Notes: generated from the sequence alone by a model not told the origin. Counted from the stretch's first letter, positions 14,001-23,890 are shown. The stretch is 64,000 nucleotides of DNA from Nelumbo lutea (GCA_022828595.1 JAKGHH010000008.1:4028728-4092727); one strand, 5' to 3'. A program made the numbers and translations.

Positions 14001-17000
14001 ATCAAAAATCCAGAAAGGAAGGTGCCAACTGACAAAGTCTCTGGCTGCTTGTAGTGGAGGCTTAAGATCGAATCCCATCTTCAACAGGGTTGAGGGGGAT
14101 TTGGGTTTTGGGGTTATGCCCTGTTGTAGCAATGAACCCAAAAAAAAGATTAAAAATCTGGAAAGAGAAAAATAAATAAAAACTAAGAAAATGAGCACAA
14201 TGCCAAACTTAAGGAAGTTGATGACATTCTTATGAGTTGGTCTTTGTACATGATTTTGAAGGGGTAAGGTATCTACATCCCCCCACCGATAGGCTTTTAT
14301 AATCAAATTTTAATAAAATCTATTGTGGCCACCCGCCACCCCTCCACATAGTTGATGAAATGTAAATTTTTTAAGGGGCAAGGTATCTACATCCCCCATC
14401 ATAGCCTTTTATAATCAAATTTTAATAAAATCCATTGTGGCCACCCCTCCACAAAGTTGATAAAATGTAAATTTTTAGTGCAAGAGATTTATGTCTATTA
14501 AAAAATGTTAAAAAGAACACCAACTATGCACAAAAAACAGCATCAAAGGAAATACCTCTGTTCCCACTAACTTGGGCCAACTTTCTAATCAATGCTGTCT
14601 TCCCAGAACCTGCAGGACCATACAGAAGAACAGGCCATTTTTGGCTCACAGCCAATAGAACCATCTCAAAGCTCTTCTTCAGAGTTAAAGTCAACACAAA
14701 GGGGCTGCCAACTGATTTTGCATCCCTAAAAGTAGAAACAAACTAGATATCAAACAGGCATCCATGAGAGAGAAAAAAATGTGGTATGACAAAAGCTGAA
14801 ATCAATGATAATGGATAGATAACTAATCAATAATCATAAGCCCTGCCTACCAAATCAATAGCCCTTTGTTTCTTCTTAACTGATCAATCTGATTAGAGTG
14901 TAGATATGAAATTGCATAACACTGAAGCCCCATAGATTGCAGACAGTATTCTTGATTAAATTCAAGGTTTACATCATCAAAATTCCTTGCTTCCAGTTCA
15001 GTTGCTTCAAGATAGAATCCAGCCTTTTCAACTGAAACATCTTGACAGAATTCCTCCCATCTGCATACGTTAAAGGTAAATGAATATTATTGCAAGTAGA
15101 AATTTTTTAAGCACTAAAGCAATTAACAGGGAGTAAATAGGACTAACCGGAACAGGCATGTAATAGCCTTTTCTGCTTTCAAACCAAAGCTCTCAGTTGC
15201 TCTATCACTCAAATGTAAAATGATTGACAGTATCTGTATACTACACCATCTAATGTCCAAAATATGCTTTAAAAACTCTGGATCAGTGCCTGACCCAACA
15301 TGTGCACATTGCTGTACAAGGTCCAAAAAGCAGGACCAATCCCAAAGTCCACAAAATACTTTGGGCTCTATGAGAAGTAAGCGGAGAGATGCTCGGACAG
15401 CATCTAGCATACAAGTTGCATCCTGATATTTCATTGAGAAACAAGAAGGAAGTCAGCCATTAAACAGAAAGTTCCATTTCATTATGTCAAGTATGTTTAA
15501 CATCTCAAGTCAATATAGGCAAATAGAAACAATGGCATTTTAGCCCCCCAGACCTGTAAAATCTATTCAATTCACTAACATTTTTTCAATTGATATCAAC
15601 ATCAGAAGAGAGAAAAACATATTTACAAAGCAAAAGGCATGAAAGCAGGCCCCTCAAATAAAAGCAGATACATACTATGGGGAAGATACAAGGAAATGGC
15701 AGACCACAGTCCCATACCAGTATACAAGCTGACAGAGTTCAGTCTTGTATCAGACAGAAATGGATTGTTGAAAAGAGGAGTTCAGCCTCAAGAGAAATGA
15801 TGTCACCCCTACAATACAATGGCCTCTCTGTTTTCCATCAACAACCCACTTAGTATGCTTGCCACCTGTTCTTTTGGTATTTAGGTCAAATCAAAACCTC
15901 TTTAGTTTGCTAGAGGTTCATAGCTATTTTTTTCCAATTTAAATTTAAATCCAGAAGTGTAATTTAATCAAAAAGCAATCACCCACAACTGGTTCTTCCC
16001 TCTAGGATTGGCACATCATCATTAACTTTCCCAATTCCCATTGCTTCCCTTTTCATATCCCTGAATCCTCTTGTCGAATAGTCATTTCACTCTGAAAAGA
16101 AACTCTATGTAGGGAATAGGGCTTCAAAGCGACAAATGAGAGAGAGAGAGAGAGGAAAGTAGAAAACTTGAAATAGCAAAACTTAATGGCTTACCTGTTG
16201 GATAACCATGACCCAACTCACCCAACCCATTAAATATCCCTTTATTGGGTTAACCAACCGACTAGTGACCCACGACTAAATGGATACAACCCAACCCGTT
16301 AATTAATGGGTGACCCACCCAAACCTGCCCAATTGCCACCCCTAACTCTATGTGCACAGCAAAAGAAGAATTGCAGATTTTTTTTCAAGAATGTCATGTT
16401 CAAACCAGGCGCAGGTGATAGAATCTTATTTGGAAAGACTAGTGCTGTAGTGACAAACCATTCTCCTCTGTCTTTCCTGATATCTTTGTTCTTGCAAAGA
16501 TAAAGAGGCATGGGTTTGTGATGGTTATGAAATGGTGGCTGGTCACAGTGTTTGGGTTACTCGGTTCAGAAGGAATGTAGATGACTGGAACCTTGATACT
16601 ATGGCTTCTCTGCTTCAATCTCTGAATCAACCGTCCCTTCAGCCTTCAAGAAGAGATATTGTATGATGGTCTGCAGAGAAATCTGGTAATGTTTACTGTC
16701 AATTCAATGCTGAAACTCCTGCTAAATGCGAACTGTGATCCTCCCCCTTGGTGATGGATTTGGAAGTTGAAGATGCCATCAAAAGTGGTGTTTTTTGCCT
16801 GGGTTGCAATCCATGGCAGAATTCCTACAGTTGACATGCTAAGGAAAAAGGGCCTGATCATTGTTAACAGGTGTTGTCTCTGTGGCGGGGCTGAAGAAAA
16901 CAACCACCATCTCCTTATTGATTGTAGCTACTCTGCTGTCCTTTCGTCTGTGCACTTAAGTTCTTCAATATGTATTGGGAACCACCACCCCCAAGTCCCT

Positions 17001-20000
17001 AACCTTAGGTCTCTCTTCTCCTCTTGGCATATGAAGGATTTTAGGAAAAGGGGCACCCTCTTGTGGAACCTAAATCCCATGGCAATCTGCACTATAGGAA
17101 TGCGCCTGTTTGAAGACACTTCTCATATGCCTAACAAGTTGTGTGCAAGTTTTGAAAGAATGTTGTTTAAGTGGGTCTCTGTTTCAGACCAGTTTAGGGG
17201 TTTGCAGTAGTGCAACTTGGGTGGGCCCAACCCAACACGCAACTTTACATGGACTCGAGCTAAGGCTGGGCCTAAAAGTTTGGGGTTTTTTTGGGCCAGG
17301 CCAGGGCCTATCCCTTAGATAAAACGAGCCCGAACCTATCTTATCCAAACCCAAGACCGACCCACCTATGTACATACATATATGCATTGATAAACCATAC
17401 ATATATATGCATACATGCATGTATAATATATACATACTTTTATATTAAATTTTAATTTGAGCTGATTGACCAACCCGAGCCCAACCCAAATGCAACAAAT
17501 TTCAGTTCGGGCCAGACCTAGGTTGGATGCTTCGAGCTTGACCTCAAGCTCGGGCCGGGCTTGGGCCTTGCCCAATTCTTATGGTTAGGCCTGGGTTGAT
17601 ATTTAGGATCTTCTATTGGGATAAGCATATTATTTAATAATGGAATAAGCATAGTGTTCAATAAAGGCCATGACCCAAAATAATTATTCCCTTGAGGCCC
17701 CTTGGTACAATTATTTTGGGTAATGGCCTGTATTGACTTATCATCTGATGTAAGTCTTTTTCTAGTCTGATGTAATACTGTTTTGTGGTTTAGGAGAGGC
17801 ACCAGCCCGTGCCTTTACATGGGTAGCCTGTATTGACTTATCATCTCGATCTTTCTTTAATAAAATCTTATTCATTTATCAATAAATAAATAAAAGGCCA
17901 TTACCTAGCATCTGTCCCAGCTATTTGGGATCTTCTAAAGAGTGAAACTGGATACAAACCTGACCTCCAGCATTTTAGCACAAAGGAGCCACTTTAAGAA
18001 TCTGACTGACATCTTCACTCCTTTCAGCCTGGAATGTTACCATTATATAAGCGGTTCACCCCATTCTACTAGATCATTATGAAGTTGATAATTTAAGAAA
18101 AGGGATGTGGGCTTTTCTCGAAAATTAGTTCTCTATGTTTCAACGGAATAATAAAAAATGAAAATTAACAATGATTTTCCAGAAAAAATTAGTTACTAAT
18201 ATGCCAAAAGAAGGAACAGAACCTACAGAGTACAGATAACCCAAAGCAACTTAATTAAAACATAAAGCTTCTTAATAATGATGAATCTAACAAGGTAACC
18301 AATTATACTCATGCTAAACTCCTATAAAAACAACCAAAAGGTCAGTAAGTGCTAGGACGGTACCTTTTCTATGGCCTGCAAGGTTTTATCTGTTAAAAGA
18401 AGACGTTCGAAAGGAGGTGGAGCATATTTGAAATAACTTAACACAGACCTACAATGAGAAAATAGAACAGATTATTACTCTTTTAATGATAATATTTATA
18501 ATGAACATTGAACAATGACCCTTACACATAATGACAACAAAACTTAACAGAAAAATTTTACTGTGATTAGAAAACTAGGATTTTGTGTCATCCCACTCGC
18601 TTTTAAGGTTATAATATTATAAATCAAGCACCTAAATTTTTGAATGAAAAAGGATAAATATGCATGGCTTCATAATAATTGATAGAACATAAATCTAGCT
18701 TCAGAATAATTAAGCAAACCAAGTAACTTGTCTTTAATGTTATATCCAAATACTGAACAATCAAAGATGAAAGAAAAGACATAGCTCACAAAGTAGTAAT
18801 TAATTTGCATGATACATATCAGCAAATGAAAAGGAGTATAGAAGTTAGCTTATTTAACAAGCCCAAGCACAGCTGGATTTTCTTGGCGTGCTTAAAGCTT
18901 GGTTCATTAGCAAACAAATGACTCTTTGCAACAGTCGGTACTAGTAATAACACATTCTAAAATCCACTTTTAGGGGAAAAAGAAAATTCTTGGCTCCCGT
19001 GGTAATGCACTAACATAAATGAAAAAATGAAATTTATTGCCAAGCAAACCCCATCTCCTGTACTTTTGTTATTAATGGCCTGTCTTCTTTATACTCATGA
19101 GTTAAGACAATATAACTAGAAATACTAGTTTTTTTCAATTATATGAATATTTTCTTTGTTTTATAAAGAAAGGAGAGTTAGGGAAGAAGGCAGTGTGTGA
19201 AGATGAATATTTTTCTTTGTTTTATTATTTGGTTGTCTCATTTTCCTTCTTCCTTGGAGTAGTAGAAAAGGGCAATATTGCATTAATATCAAAAATATGT
19301 CAAATTTATCAACTCCTACCGATTTTATAAAGAAGCAATATTTGCTTTTATTTATCTTTTGGTTCTTAAAGTTAAATATGGTATCTTTTTCCATTGAACA
19401 TGGTTATGTATCATAGATGGTGTGTTTTTCAAAGAGAACCCAAATTATAAGTCAATTCGAGTGAGTTGGTATCTGTTCCCAATAAAAACTGTCCCAACAC
19501 ACTTCCATTGGTCTTAAGGCTTGACGTGCTTGGAGGGCTACCTACCGCTAGAGTGAGAGCTGCCTAGAGTGAAGCTGCCAAGACGTCGGCTACGGAAGCA
19601 TGGTGGTATGTTATGGTCCTACATGGTTAAAGTGCTTGGCTTGACGTGTTCCATCAGTCTTAAGGCTTTTGGTGTATTGGTAAAGCACACAACATTTGGT
19701 ATCAGAACCTATCCCTGCGTCTCAAAGTTCGAATCACAGAGAGGGCTACCTGGGAGAAGGGATACCTAGAGTAGAGTGAAAGCTGACATGGAAAGGCCAA
19801 AAGGGCAACCCGAGGTAAAGAGAACGCCGTCAGGAAAGGGCTACCTGGAGCAGAGTGAAAGCCATCACAGAAAGGGCTACCTGGAGCGGAGTGAAAGCTG
19901 CCAAAGGGCTACTTACCGCTAGAGTGAGAGCTGCCAAGACATCGGCTACGGAAGCATGGTGGTATGTTATGGTCCTAAATGGTTGAAGTGCTTTGCTTGA

Positions 20001-23000
20001 CGCATTCCATCAGTCTTAAGGCTTTTGGCGTATTGGTCAAGCACACGACACATTTCTCTCCCCTCGTACTACCCAAAATACTGCTGCCACAATAATACAC
20101 CATGCCACTATACCGTTATTACTTGAACCTTTTTAATGCCATGCTCCTAGGAAATTCTTAATATCCCCTGGGAAACACATCTCCACGCCAAACAGATTCA
20201 TCAGGTTAATTCATGTTCTATAAGAAAATTCACAATGAAGCAATAACTGGTCTATTAATTCCATATTACTGCTGCGCAAAAGACAGCCCACATCATCCAC
20301 TTCTATGCCCCTTCTAATTAAATTCTTTAGTTAAAATTTTGGTCAAAGCTACATTCCAGACAATAAAAAAGACAGTTTGGCTGGGACATTACTGCTCCAT
20401 ATTCTTGAGCTTGGAAGATCTGAGTTTCCATCCCTTACTAATCTGCTATAAAATGATTTGACAGTAAAATTGCCTGACTTCTCCTAGAGCCACATCCTCC
20501 TATCCTCCCTTCCCCATTCAGCCTTTTACTATACTGCATCTGTTATAGGTCAATGAGGGATGTTACTTCCCAATCATTTAGATTTCTATTAAATTAAGGT
20601 TCCATGCCTGGTTCCATTCTGCATGTCCATATATTCTTCCACTGTTGCATTCTTGTTTAGTGCTATATCAAAAAGATCTGGGTATAGCTCCATAAGCAAC
20701 CCATCCTCGCACTAAAGATCCTTTTAAAACTGAACCTTTGCCCATTCAAACTGCATAATTACGCCCTTCAAGAAATGAGGATATAATTTGCCTTCCATAT
20801 TCAGCATCCATAAGTGGACCTTAACACCTCTTGTCCCAATTTCTGCTGCTAGTCCCATATTTAGCTACTACCATCCTCCTCCACAAGCTGTCCAGTTAGT
20901 CATTGAACTTCCACAGCCAATTTTTTAAGGTAAATAAAAGAACCTCCAATTAACATGATTGTATGCCTTTTTCATATCTACTTTACATAGCAGACCAGCT
21001 CTGCCACTCCTTAAATCAATTGCTTCATTTTCTATTAGCACACCATCAACAATTAACCTTCCCCAATTGAAAGCTCCTTGGGTTTCAGATATCAGCCTTT
21101 CCATCACCTTCTTCACCCTTTTTGCCAACAGCTTTGTTATAATTTAGTGCATGCTCCCGAACAAGGCTGGTTGGCCTGAAATCAGCCAACTTTGAAACTC
21201 CCTTTCTTTTTGGAACTAGGGTAATGAATGTGTGGTTCAAGTTTATCTCTAAATCTCCTCTTTCAAGGAATTCCTCAATCACATCCATTAAGTCCTCTTT
21301 AACTATACCCCCTCTAAGTCCTTTATTCCTCCAACATTTCTTCTTCAATCTGAACTTAAGATGATTTCTCCTCCTCTTTTTTTTTTTGGTAGGTAGAACT
21401 TTAACCTACATGGAAAAGCCTGAGATGAGATGGACAAAGCTTACTCAGCTAGATTTGTTTACAGCCCTGCCCTAGCCCAACCTAACCCAACTTACCCAAC
21501 TCTTTTCTAATATATGTACATTATGCAGCACTATACAGGAGTAGATCCTTTGATTGGAGCCCTCAAATTCAAGGAGGTGAAGAACTTTGCTTCCAAAGTA
21601 AACATCTTACTCAGATGGATTCCAAGGTCCACCACTTGCTGATATCTTGCTTGGGGAGGACTGAGGAGTGTTCAGGATATCACAGCATCCGAAATCTTAT
21701 CATCCAGGAAAGAAGCAATAGTTTCTTTCTTTTTCCTCTCATTGTATCGCAAAGCTGATAATCGAGGAAAGCAGTAATAGTTTCATTCTTTTTCCTCTCA
21801 TGTGTTTTATCTTATGCTTTGAGGGCAGTTACTTGGGAGCCAGGGTTACTTTTTCTTCTCCATCAGGGAATTATCATTGTACTATCACTTATCTTTTTGG
21901 ATCTTTAACAAAATCATGTAATCAATCAAAAAAGTCAATTATTAGTTTATTGAAAAAGTTATTCATTGTATTCAGGGAATAGAGATGGATGCTGTAATCG
22001 GAATGGTAAAGTACAATGGTATCTAGCCAGTACCAGGTGTGGATGCCTCTGGGGAAATACCATGAATTTATTTGTATGGATGTCTTATGGGTAGCTCAAA
22101 TTGTCTAAACAGAAAAGAGGCACGGATTGAAAAGTGTGTAAAGACTGAAGCCAAATGAATTAACTGAAGATAAACCTAGAGCCTGTGCAGAATGTAACCC
22201 ATGAGATATAACAATATATATCCCAAATAACTGAGAAGAGGCTTAAGATGGTACTGATAACAGGAGGCTAGTAGTGATGAAGGGATCTACCAAAGGTTAT
22301 TAGCATAAAAATGTCAACCTGAGCTTCTGCAATTGCCAAAGCAACTTTCTCTTCAGCAGCAGCATTGTCCGCGCTCTCTTATCACTGACAAGGGTGATTC
22401 ATAAACTTGCAATTCTACACCTTCATGCCCCCTCTCCACGTGCACTAGCGTGATTAAAATATGCACCAATTACAACTTTAGTTGCAGTCGATCATAAAGA
22501 TCAGCAAATGCGAAACCAGCCATTGCCCATGTTACCCAGATGGGACAAGGACACGGTTGTATAGTTTGAACTAAAATTTGAAATACCTTGTGCAGGTATG
22601 CAGATATCATTAAAATAAGTGCAATGTCCTAGGTGATTGCATCATGCAACACTACATACAGACAAAAGGAAACAGACAACAACTTCATCTGCAGAGAATC
22701 AAGATGATCAAAGAAGCAGTAACAGAAACTGTTATGTCGCCTAGCATAACTTCTTTACCGTTGATTGGCCATTCAGCTTGTCAACTATGCTCTAGTGAGA
22801 TGTCAATAGTCCTATAAATTAATTGTTGAAAAAAAAAACGGCGAACACAAGCAGCTGATTTCCAAATAATTGGTAATTGGAATTCAAAATGAAAAGTACA
22901 GTCATAAAACACGAACGAGCGGCTTACTCCAATAGAAAAGGTGCTAAGTCAAGGGCCCGGCAGAAGGCCAGAGAAGAAAGTTCATGAAGCTTCAAGCCCC

Positions 23001-23463
23001 TCCCGCTTCTAACGTAAAATTCAATGACATTAACACTGTCCTCGATATTAGTGTTCTCCATTGACCTAATAAGTTGATCCTCGCTAGTTTCTGCCATCGC
23101 ATCGTTGGAGTTTGATTTCAAGCTGGGCACCAAACGAAGTAACACCACTGCTTTGTCTACAATCTTTCTGACGATAGGACGGAAGCACCCCATCATTGGG
23201 ATTGTATAATCCGGGTGCAGAAACAACTCCGCTATTGAATTCACTACTTCTTCTTCCGTCAGCTTGTTTCCCTGTGAAATTTTACCATAAAAAAAGAATT
23301 TAACAGAGTATAAAGTACGATTTAGAAAACCTCAAATGAATATGCGTAACTTTAATACCTTTTGGGAGAGCGATTTCAATCTGGGAATGCATCGGAGCTG
23401 AGGACAACGTGCAAGAAATCTCTCCAGCTCGGACTCGAGAGAGAAACTCCCATCAATTGCCAT
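1992..23463 (-). CDS. MDN1: Midasin (MDN1/REA1) gene, 5' part, exons 1-9 of a larger gene
   Basis: Midasin is the giant dynein-like AAA+ ATPase that removes assembly factors from pre-60S ribosomes in nucleolus and nucleoplasm. Nine minus-strand exons join in continuous phase with GT-AG borders: 23359-23463, 22928-23271, 18364-18448, 15148-15422, 14851-15060, 14556-14725, 2914-3023, 2514-2633 and 1992-2070, giving about 500 residues. The N-terminal helical region (about 1-340) is followed by AAA1: Walker A GPAGSGKT at about 376-383, then the midasin-typical [10 protein letters not shown] stretch, [13 protein letters not shown], and Walker [12 protein letters not shown] near 440-450. The family is about 5,400 residues long, so most of the gene lies left of position 1. 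The start is the first ATG after a telo-box promoter. Introns 2, 3 and 6 and the region after exon 9 hold transposons. No in-frame stop was seen in any exon. Confidence 0.95.
2514..2633 (-). CDS. MDN1: MDN1 exon 8, AAA1 Walker B
   Basis: Acceptor TTTTCACAG and donor GTATTG flank exactly 40 codons. The exon encodes [20 protein letters not shown] and the [10 protein letters not shown] stretch, which form Walker B and the following helix of AAA1. Confidence 0.95.
2866..2912. repeat. (GA)n microsatellite plus G8 run
   Basis: The plus strand shows a GAGAGA tract interrupted by one C, followed by eight G. On the MDN1 strand this is C8 then (CT)n, starting next to the exon 7 splice donor. Confidence 0.9.
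2914..3023 (-). CDS. MDN1: MDN1 exon 7
   Basis: Acceptor TTCTGTCAG and donor GTCCTC flank 110 nt. The first two bases complete G+TT (Val), and the frame reads [19 protein letters not shown] then [13 protein letters not shown], strongly conserved in midasins. The donor is weak in sequence and sits directly on a C8/(CT)n tract. Confidence 0.94.
3024..4279. other. MDN1 intron 6, right-hand unique part
   Basis: No coding signal is convincing. Around 3825-4090 there are small palindromes (one near 3840-3860, CTCAAGCAATGCTTGAG, and one near 3973-3987, AGGTGGGGCCCACCT). These may belong to a decayed small DNA transposon, but no ends could be fixed. Confidence 0.4.
4280..7240 (+). mobile_element. 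LINE (L1-type) ORF2 pseudogene, antisense in MDN1 intron 6
   Basis: The element starts inside ORF2, so it is 5'-truncated. From left to right: coiled pre-RT segment with [12 protein letters not shown] (4366-4809), RT blocks with [10 protein letters not shown] and DFRPISL words (4830-5200, frameshifted), the catalytic QYADDTLIF motif at 5511-5537, a C-terminal RT/thumb part, and zf-RVT with CYLC (6173-6799). An in-frame stop after the CTEEE residues precedes a last zf-RVT segment with [13 protein letters not shown] (6803-7096). There is no RNase H. A 3' tail with TTCAAAAAAAAA ends near 7237. Multiple stops, frameshifts and a small internal duplication near 5870-5925 inactivate it. Confidence 0.9.
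7241..8019. other. MDN1 intron 6 between LINE and Copia-1, with (GT)n
   Basis: This is AT-rich unique DNA. A GTGTGT microsatellite lies at about 7991-8008. The last five bases (GGATG, 8015-8019) are the left target-site duplication of the adjacent Copia element. Confidence 0.7.
8020..8307 (+). repeat. Copia-1 5' LTR
   Basis: The LTR starts TGTTAGCGTAGGGG and ends GAATTCTATCA. It contains a CTCTTTCT-rich stretch near its 3' end that is 8 bp longer than in the 3' LTR. Confidence 0.96.
8308..8322 (+). promoter_or_regulatory. Copia-1 primer-binding site
   Basis: TGGTATCAGAGCAGG lies directly after the LTR. It is complementary to the 3' end of initiator tRNA-Met, the usual Copia primer. Confidence 0.92.
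8926..13198 (+). pseudogene. Copia-1 gag-pol polyprotein, three stops and one frameshift
   Basis: The start is ATG at 8926 (MGDSND). Gag includes a UBN2-like domain, then a Gly/Arg-rich linker and a CCHC knuckle, [14 protein letters not shown] at 9781-9822. The protease motif DSGASD is at 10072-10089. Integrase follows, with the HHCC finger (about 10450-10560) and catalytic acidic residues around SDVWGPY, SDNGREY and ERKNRR. RT carries YVDD at 12242-12253, and RNase H is at about 12720-13100. In-frame TAG codons occur at 9028-9030 (relatives have Trp), 9316-9318 and 12971-12973 (relatives have Gln). A 1-nt loss near 11120 breaks the frame between integrase and RT. The stop at 13196-13198 abuts the polypurine tract. 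Confidence 0.93.
13195..13205 (+). promoter_or_regulatory. Copia-1 polypurine tract
   Basis: TTGAGGGGGAG sits immediately before the 3' LTR and overlaps the pol stop codon. Confidence 0.9.
13206..13483 (+). repeat. Copia-1 3' LTR
   Basis: It is homologous to the 5' LTR from TGTTAGCG to CTATCA, with about nine substitutions plus 2-bp and 8-bp indels. It is followed by the right target duplication GGATG. Confidence 0.96.
13489..14258. other. MDN1 intron 6 left part, possible short LINE 3' tail
   Basis: There is no coding signal. On the minus strand, 13905-13960 reads like a LINE 3' end (TAATAAAATTTCC then ATTATCAAAAAA), so a 5'-truncated LINE scrap is possible but weakly supported. Confidence 0.4.
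14259..14480. repeat. Tandem duplication, two copies of about 114 bp
   Basis: The units start at 14259 and 14373 (AAGGGG[T/C]AAGGTATC) and both run through TTTTATAATCAAATTTTAAT and TGTGGCCACCC to GTAAATTTTT. The second copy lacks a few bases. It lies in MDN1 intron 6, just downstream of exon 6 on the gene's strand. Confidence 0.88.
14556..14725 (-). CDS. MDN1: MDN1 exon 6, AAA1 Walker A
   Basis: Acceptor CTTTTAG and donor GTATTT flank 170 nt. The exon carries [20 protein letters not shown], which is the P-loop of the first AAA+ module. It is followed by the 11.5-kb intron that houses a LINE and a Copia element. Confidence 0.95.
14851..15060 (-). CDS. MDN1: MDN1 exon 5
   Basis: Acceptor GTATGCAG and donor GTAGGC flank 210 nt. 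The first base A completes CG+A (Arg). The exon encodes the linker just before AAA1, including [18 protein letters not shown]. Confidence 0.92.
15148..15422 (-). CDS. MDN1: MDN1 exon 4
   Basis: Acceptor ATATCAG precedes GATGCAACT. The exon is 275 nt, open throughout, and ends in two bases of a codon before GTTAGT. It contains the helical stretch [20 protein letters not shown], and phase agrees with exons 3 and 5. Confidence 0.92.
15423..16200. other. MDN1 intron 3 sequence without recognised feature
   Basis: AT-rich intron with a short (GA)n run at about 16138-16152. Nothing coding was recognised. Confidence 0.5.
16201..16345. repeat. Proline/glycine-like AACCC-rich dispersed repeat
   Basis: The stretch is full of AACCCA/TGGGTT words in both orientations. 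Its right border, read on the minus strand, is TAGGGGTGGCAATTGGGC, a start often seen in dispersed plant repeats. Its class is not determined; the GC-skewed stretch at 17200-17600 in the same intron is similar in style. Confidence 0.45.
16440..17895 (+). mobile_element. LINE 3' fragment with zf-RVT, in MDN1 intron 3
   Basis: The best frame (16767-17210) gives [20 protein letters not shown], then [18 protein letters not shown] (the zinc-binding Cys/His pattern of zf-RVT), and [13 protein letters not shown] near its end. Before it, about 16470-16700 gives [20 protein letters not shown], the typical segment upstream of zf-RVT. The RT itself is absent. A T/A-rich 3' tail with AATAAAATC and AAATAAATAAA ends near 17895. 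It is antisense to MDN1, and multiple frameshifts were seen. Confidence 0.8.
17896..18363. other. MDN1 intron 3, exon-3-proximal part
   Basis: AT-rich; no recognised feature. Confidence 0.5.
18364..18448 (-). CDS. MDN1: MDN1 exon 3
   Basis: Acceptor TTGTAG and donor GTACCG flank 85 nt. The first base completes GA+G (Glu), and the frame then reads [18 protein letters not shown] without stops. It is separated from exon 2 by a 4.5-kb intron with LINE and TRIM-like DNA. Confidence 0.88.
18449..19533. other. MDN1 intron 2, left part
   Basis: AT-rich, no convincing coding sequence. Near 19502-19533 there is a partial copy of the word TTCCAT..GTCTTAAGGCTT that recurs in the adjacent TRIM-like element. 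Confidence 0.5.
19534..20050 (+). mobile_element. TRIM-like (or tRNA-derived SINE-like) element with terminal direct repeats
   Basis: Two direct repeats, 19534-19694 and 19905-20050, share AGGGCTAC[C/T]TACCGC through GCACAC[A/G]ACA. The first has a 15-bp internal extra copy. TGGTATCAGA (19697-19706), complementary to the initiator tRNA-Met end, follows the first repeat by two bases, as in an LTR/PBS arrangement. The 210-bp interior has no ORF and carries three or four copies of a degenerate GGGCTACCTGGAGC..AGTGAAAGC motif. This suits a terminal-repeat retrotransposon in miniature. A B-box-like GTTCGAATC at 19728-19736 leaves a tRNA-derived origin open. No clear target duplication was found. 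Confidence 0.55.
20060..21370 (-). mobile_element. LINE remnant with internal deletion, sense in MDN1 intron 2
   Basis: Right to left: RT N-terminal blocks (21348-21085) with [20 protein letters not shown], then [20 protein letters not shown] and [13 protein letters not shown] (21128-20925). The sequence then jumps to the post-RT region (about 20880-20400) and a decayed zf-RVT with VVRGERN near 20070. The central RT including the YADD block is missing, so there is an internal deletion. Several stops are present. Confidence 0.82.
21371..22927. other. MDN1 intron 2, right part
   Basis: No coding signal. A local duplication of about 40 bp (AATAGTTTC..TCTTTTTCCTCTCAT) occurs at about 21702-21743 and 21760-21801. 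Confidence 0.5.
22928..23271 (-). CDS. MDN1: MDN1 exon 2
   Basis: Acceptor TTTCACAG precedes GGAAACAAG, and donor GTAAGC follows at 22927. The exon is 344 nt and ends with two bases of a codon (GA). It encodes the segment with [18 protein letters not shown], typical of the plant midasin N-terminus. Confidence 0.92.
23359..23463 (-). CDS. MDN1: MDN1 exon 1 (start codon)
   Basis: The ATG lies at 23461-23463. The exon encodes 35 residues starting [16 protein letters not shown] and ends in AAG before the donor GTATTA, in phase 0. Confidence 0.9.
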
Positions 23464-23890
23464 TACAACGAAAGAAAATAATAACCGGGTTCAATGATAA
23501 GAGTTTTAAGTTCGAGGAAATGAATGCTCGAAATATATGATAGAAAGCGTTCGGAGTTTAAGAGCTAAGAGGACCTTATAACTGTTTTGACAACATTTTA
23601 TAGATATATATTTTATTTGACAGGGTTTAGGGTTTAGGGTTTTTGGCGGCAATTTATGCGAGTCGTAGCGTTTTAAGTCGGCTATTTCGGAAAGCGACAT
23701 CTGCGTCCCACAAGCGCCTTAGGTGCACAACATCTCCGGAAATTATCATTGGAGATGTTCTTAATACACGGTTAGATGTGCAGTAGGGCGCATATATAAA
23801 TCTTCAGGAAATTAAAATTATAATATCACAATGACTAAAATATTTGGGAAAATAACGGCTCAGCCCAAGGTTAGAATTATTAAGCCCAAA
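23464..23890 (-). promoter_or_regulatory. MDN1: MDN1 promoter with telo boxes and site II motifs
   Basis: On the minus strand, about 160-180 bases upstream of the ATG, there are three consecutive AAACCCTA-type telo boxes (plus-strand 23622-23645). An AT-rich TATA-like stretch lies between them and the start (about 23595-23615). Two TGGGCT site II motifs (plus-strand AGCCCA at 23872-23877 and 23883-23888) lie about 410-425 bases upstream. This combination is known from plant ribosomal-protein and ribosome-biogenesis promoters, where TCP factors bind site II. That fits midasin's role; activity here is inferred. Confidence 0.75.

Noticed and set aside
13989..14306. Minus-strand open frame of 105 residues as a gene
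   Set aside because: It has low-complexity hydrophobic composition, spans a tandem duplication, and has no motif or splice context.
17184..17575. Open frames rich in Tyr/Met/Cys around the ATACATAC repeats
   Set aside because: They arise from simple-sequence DNA (TATATGCATACATG) and AACCC-rich repeat, not coding sequence.
23622..23645. Interstitial telomere repeat as a sign of chromosome fusion
   Set aside because: Only three units are present, positioned in a promoter. This is the common plant telo-box arrangement.
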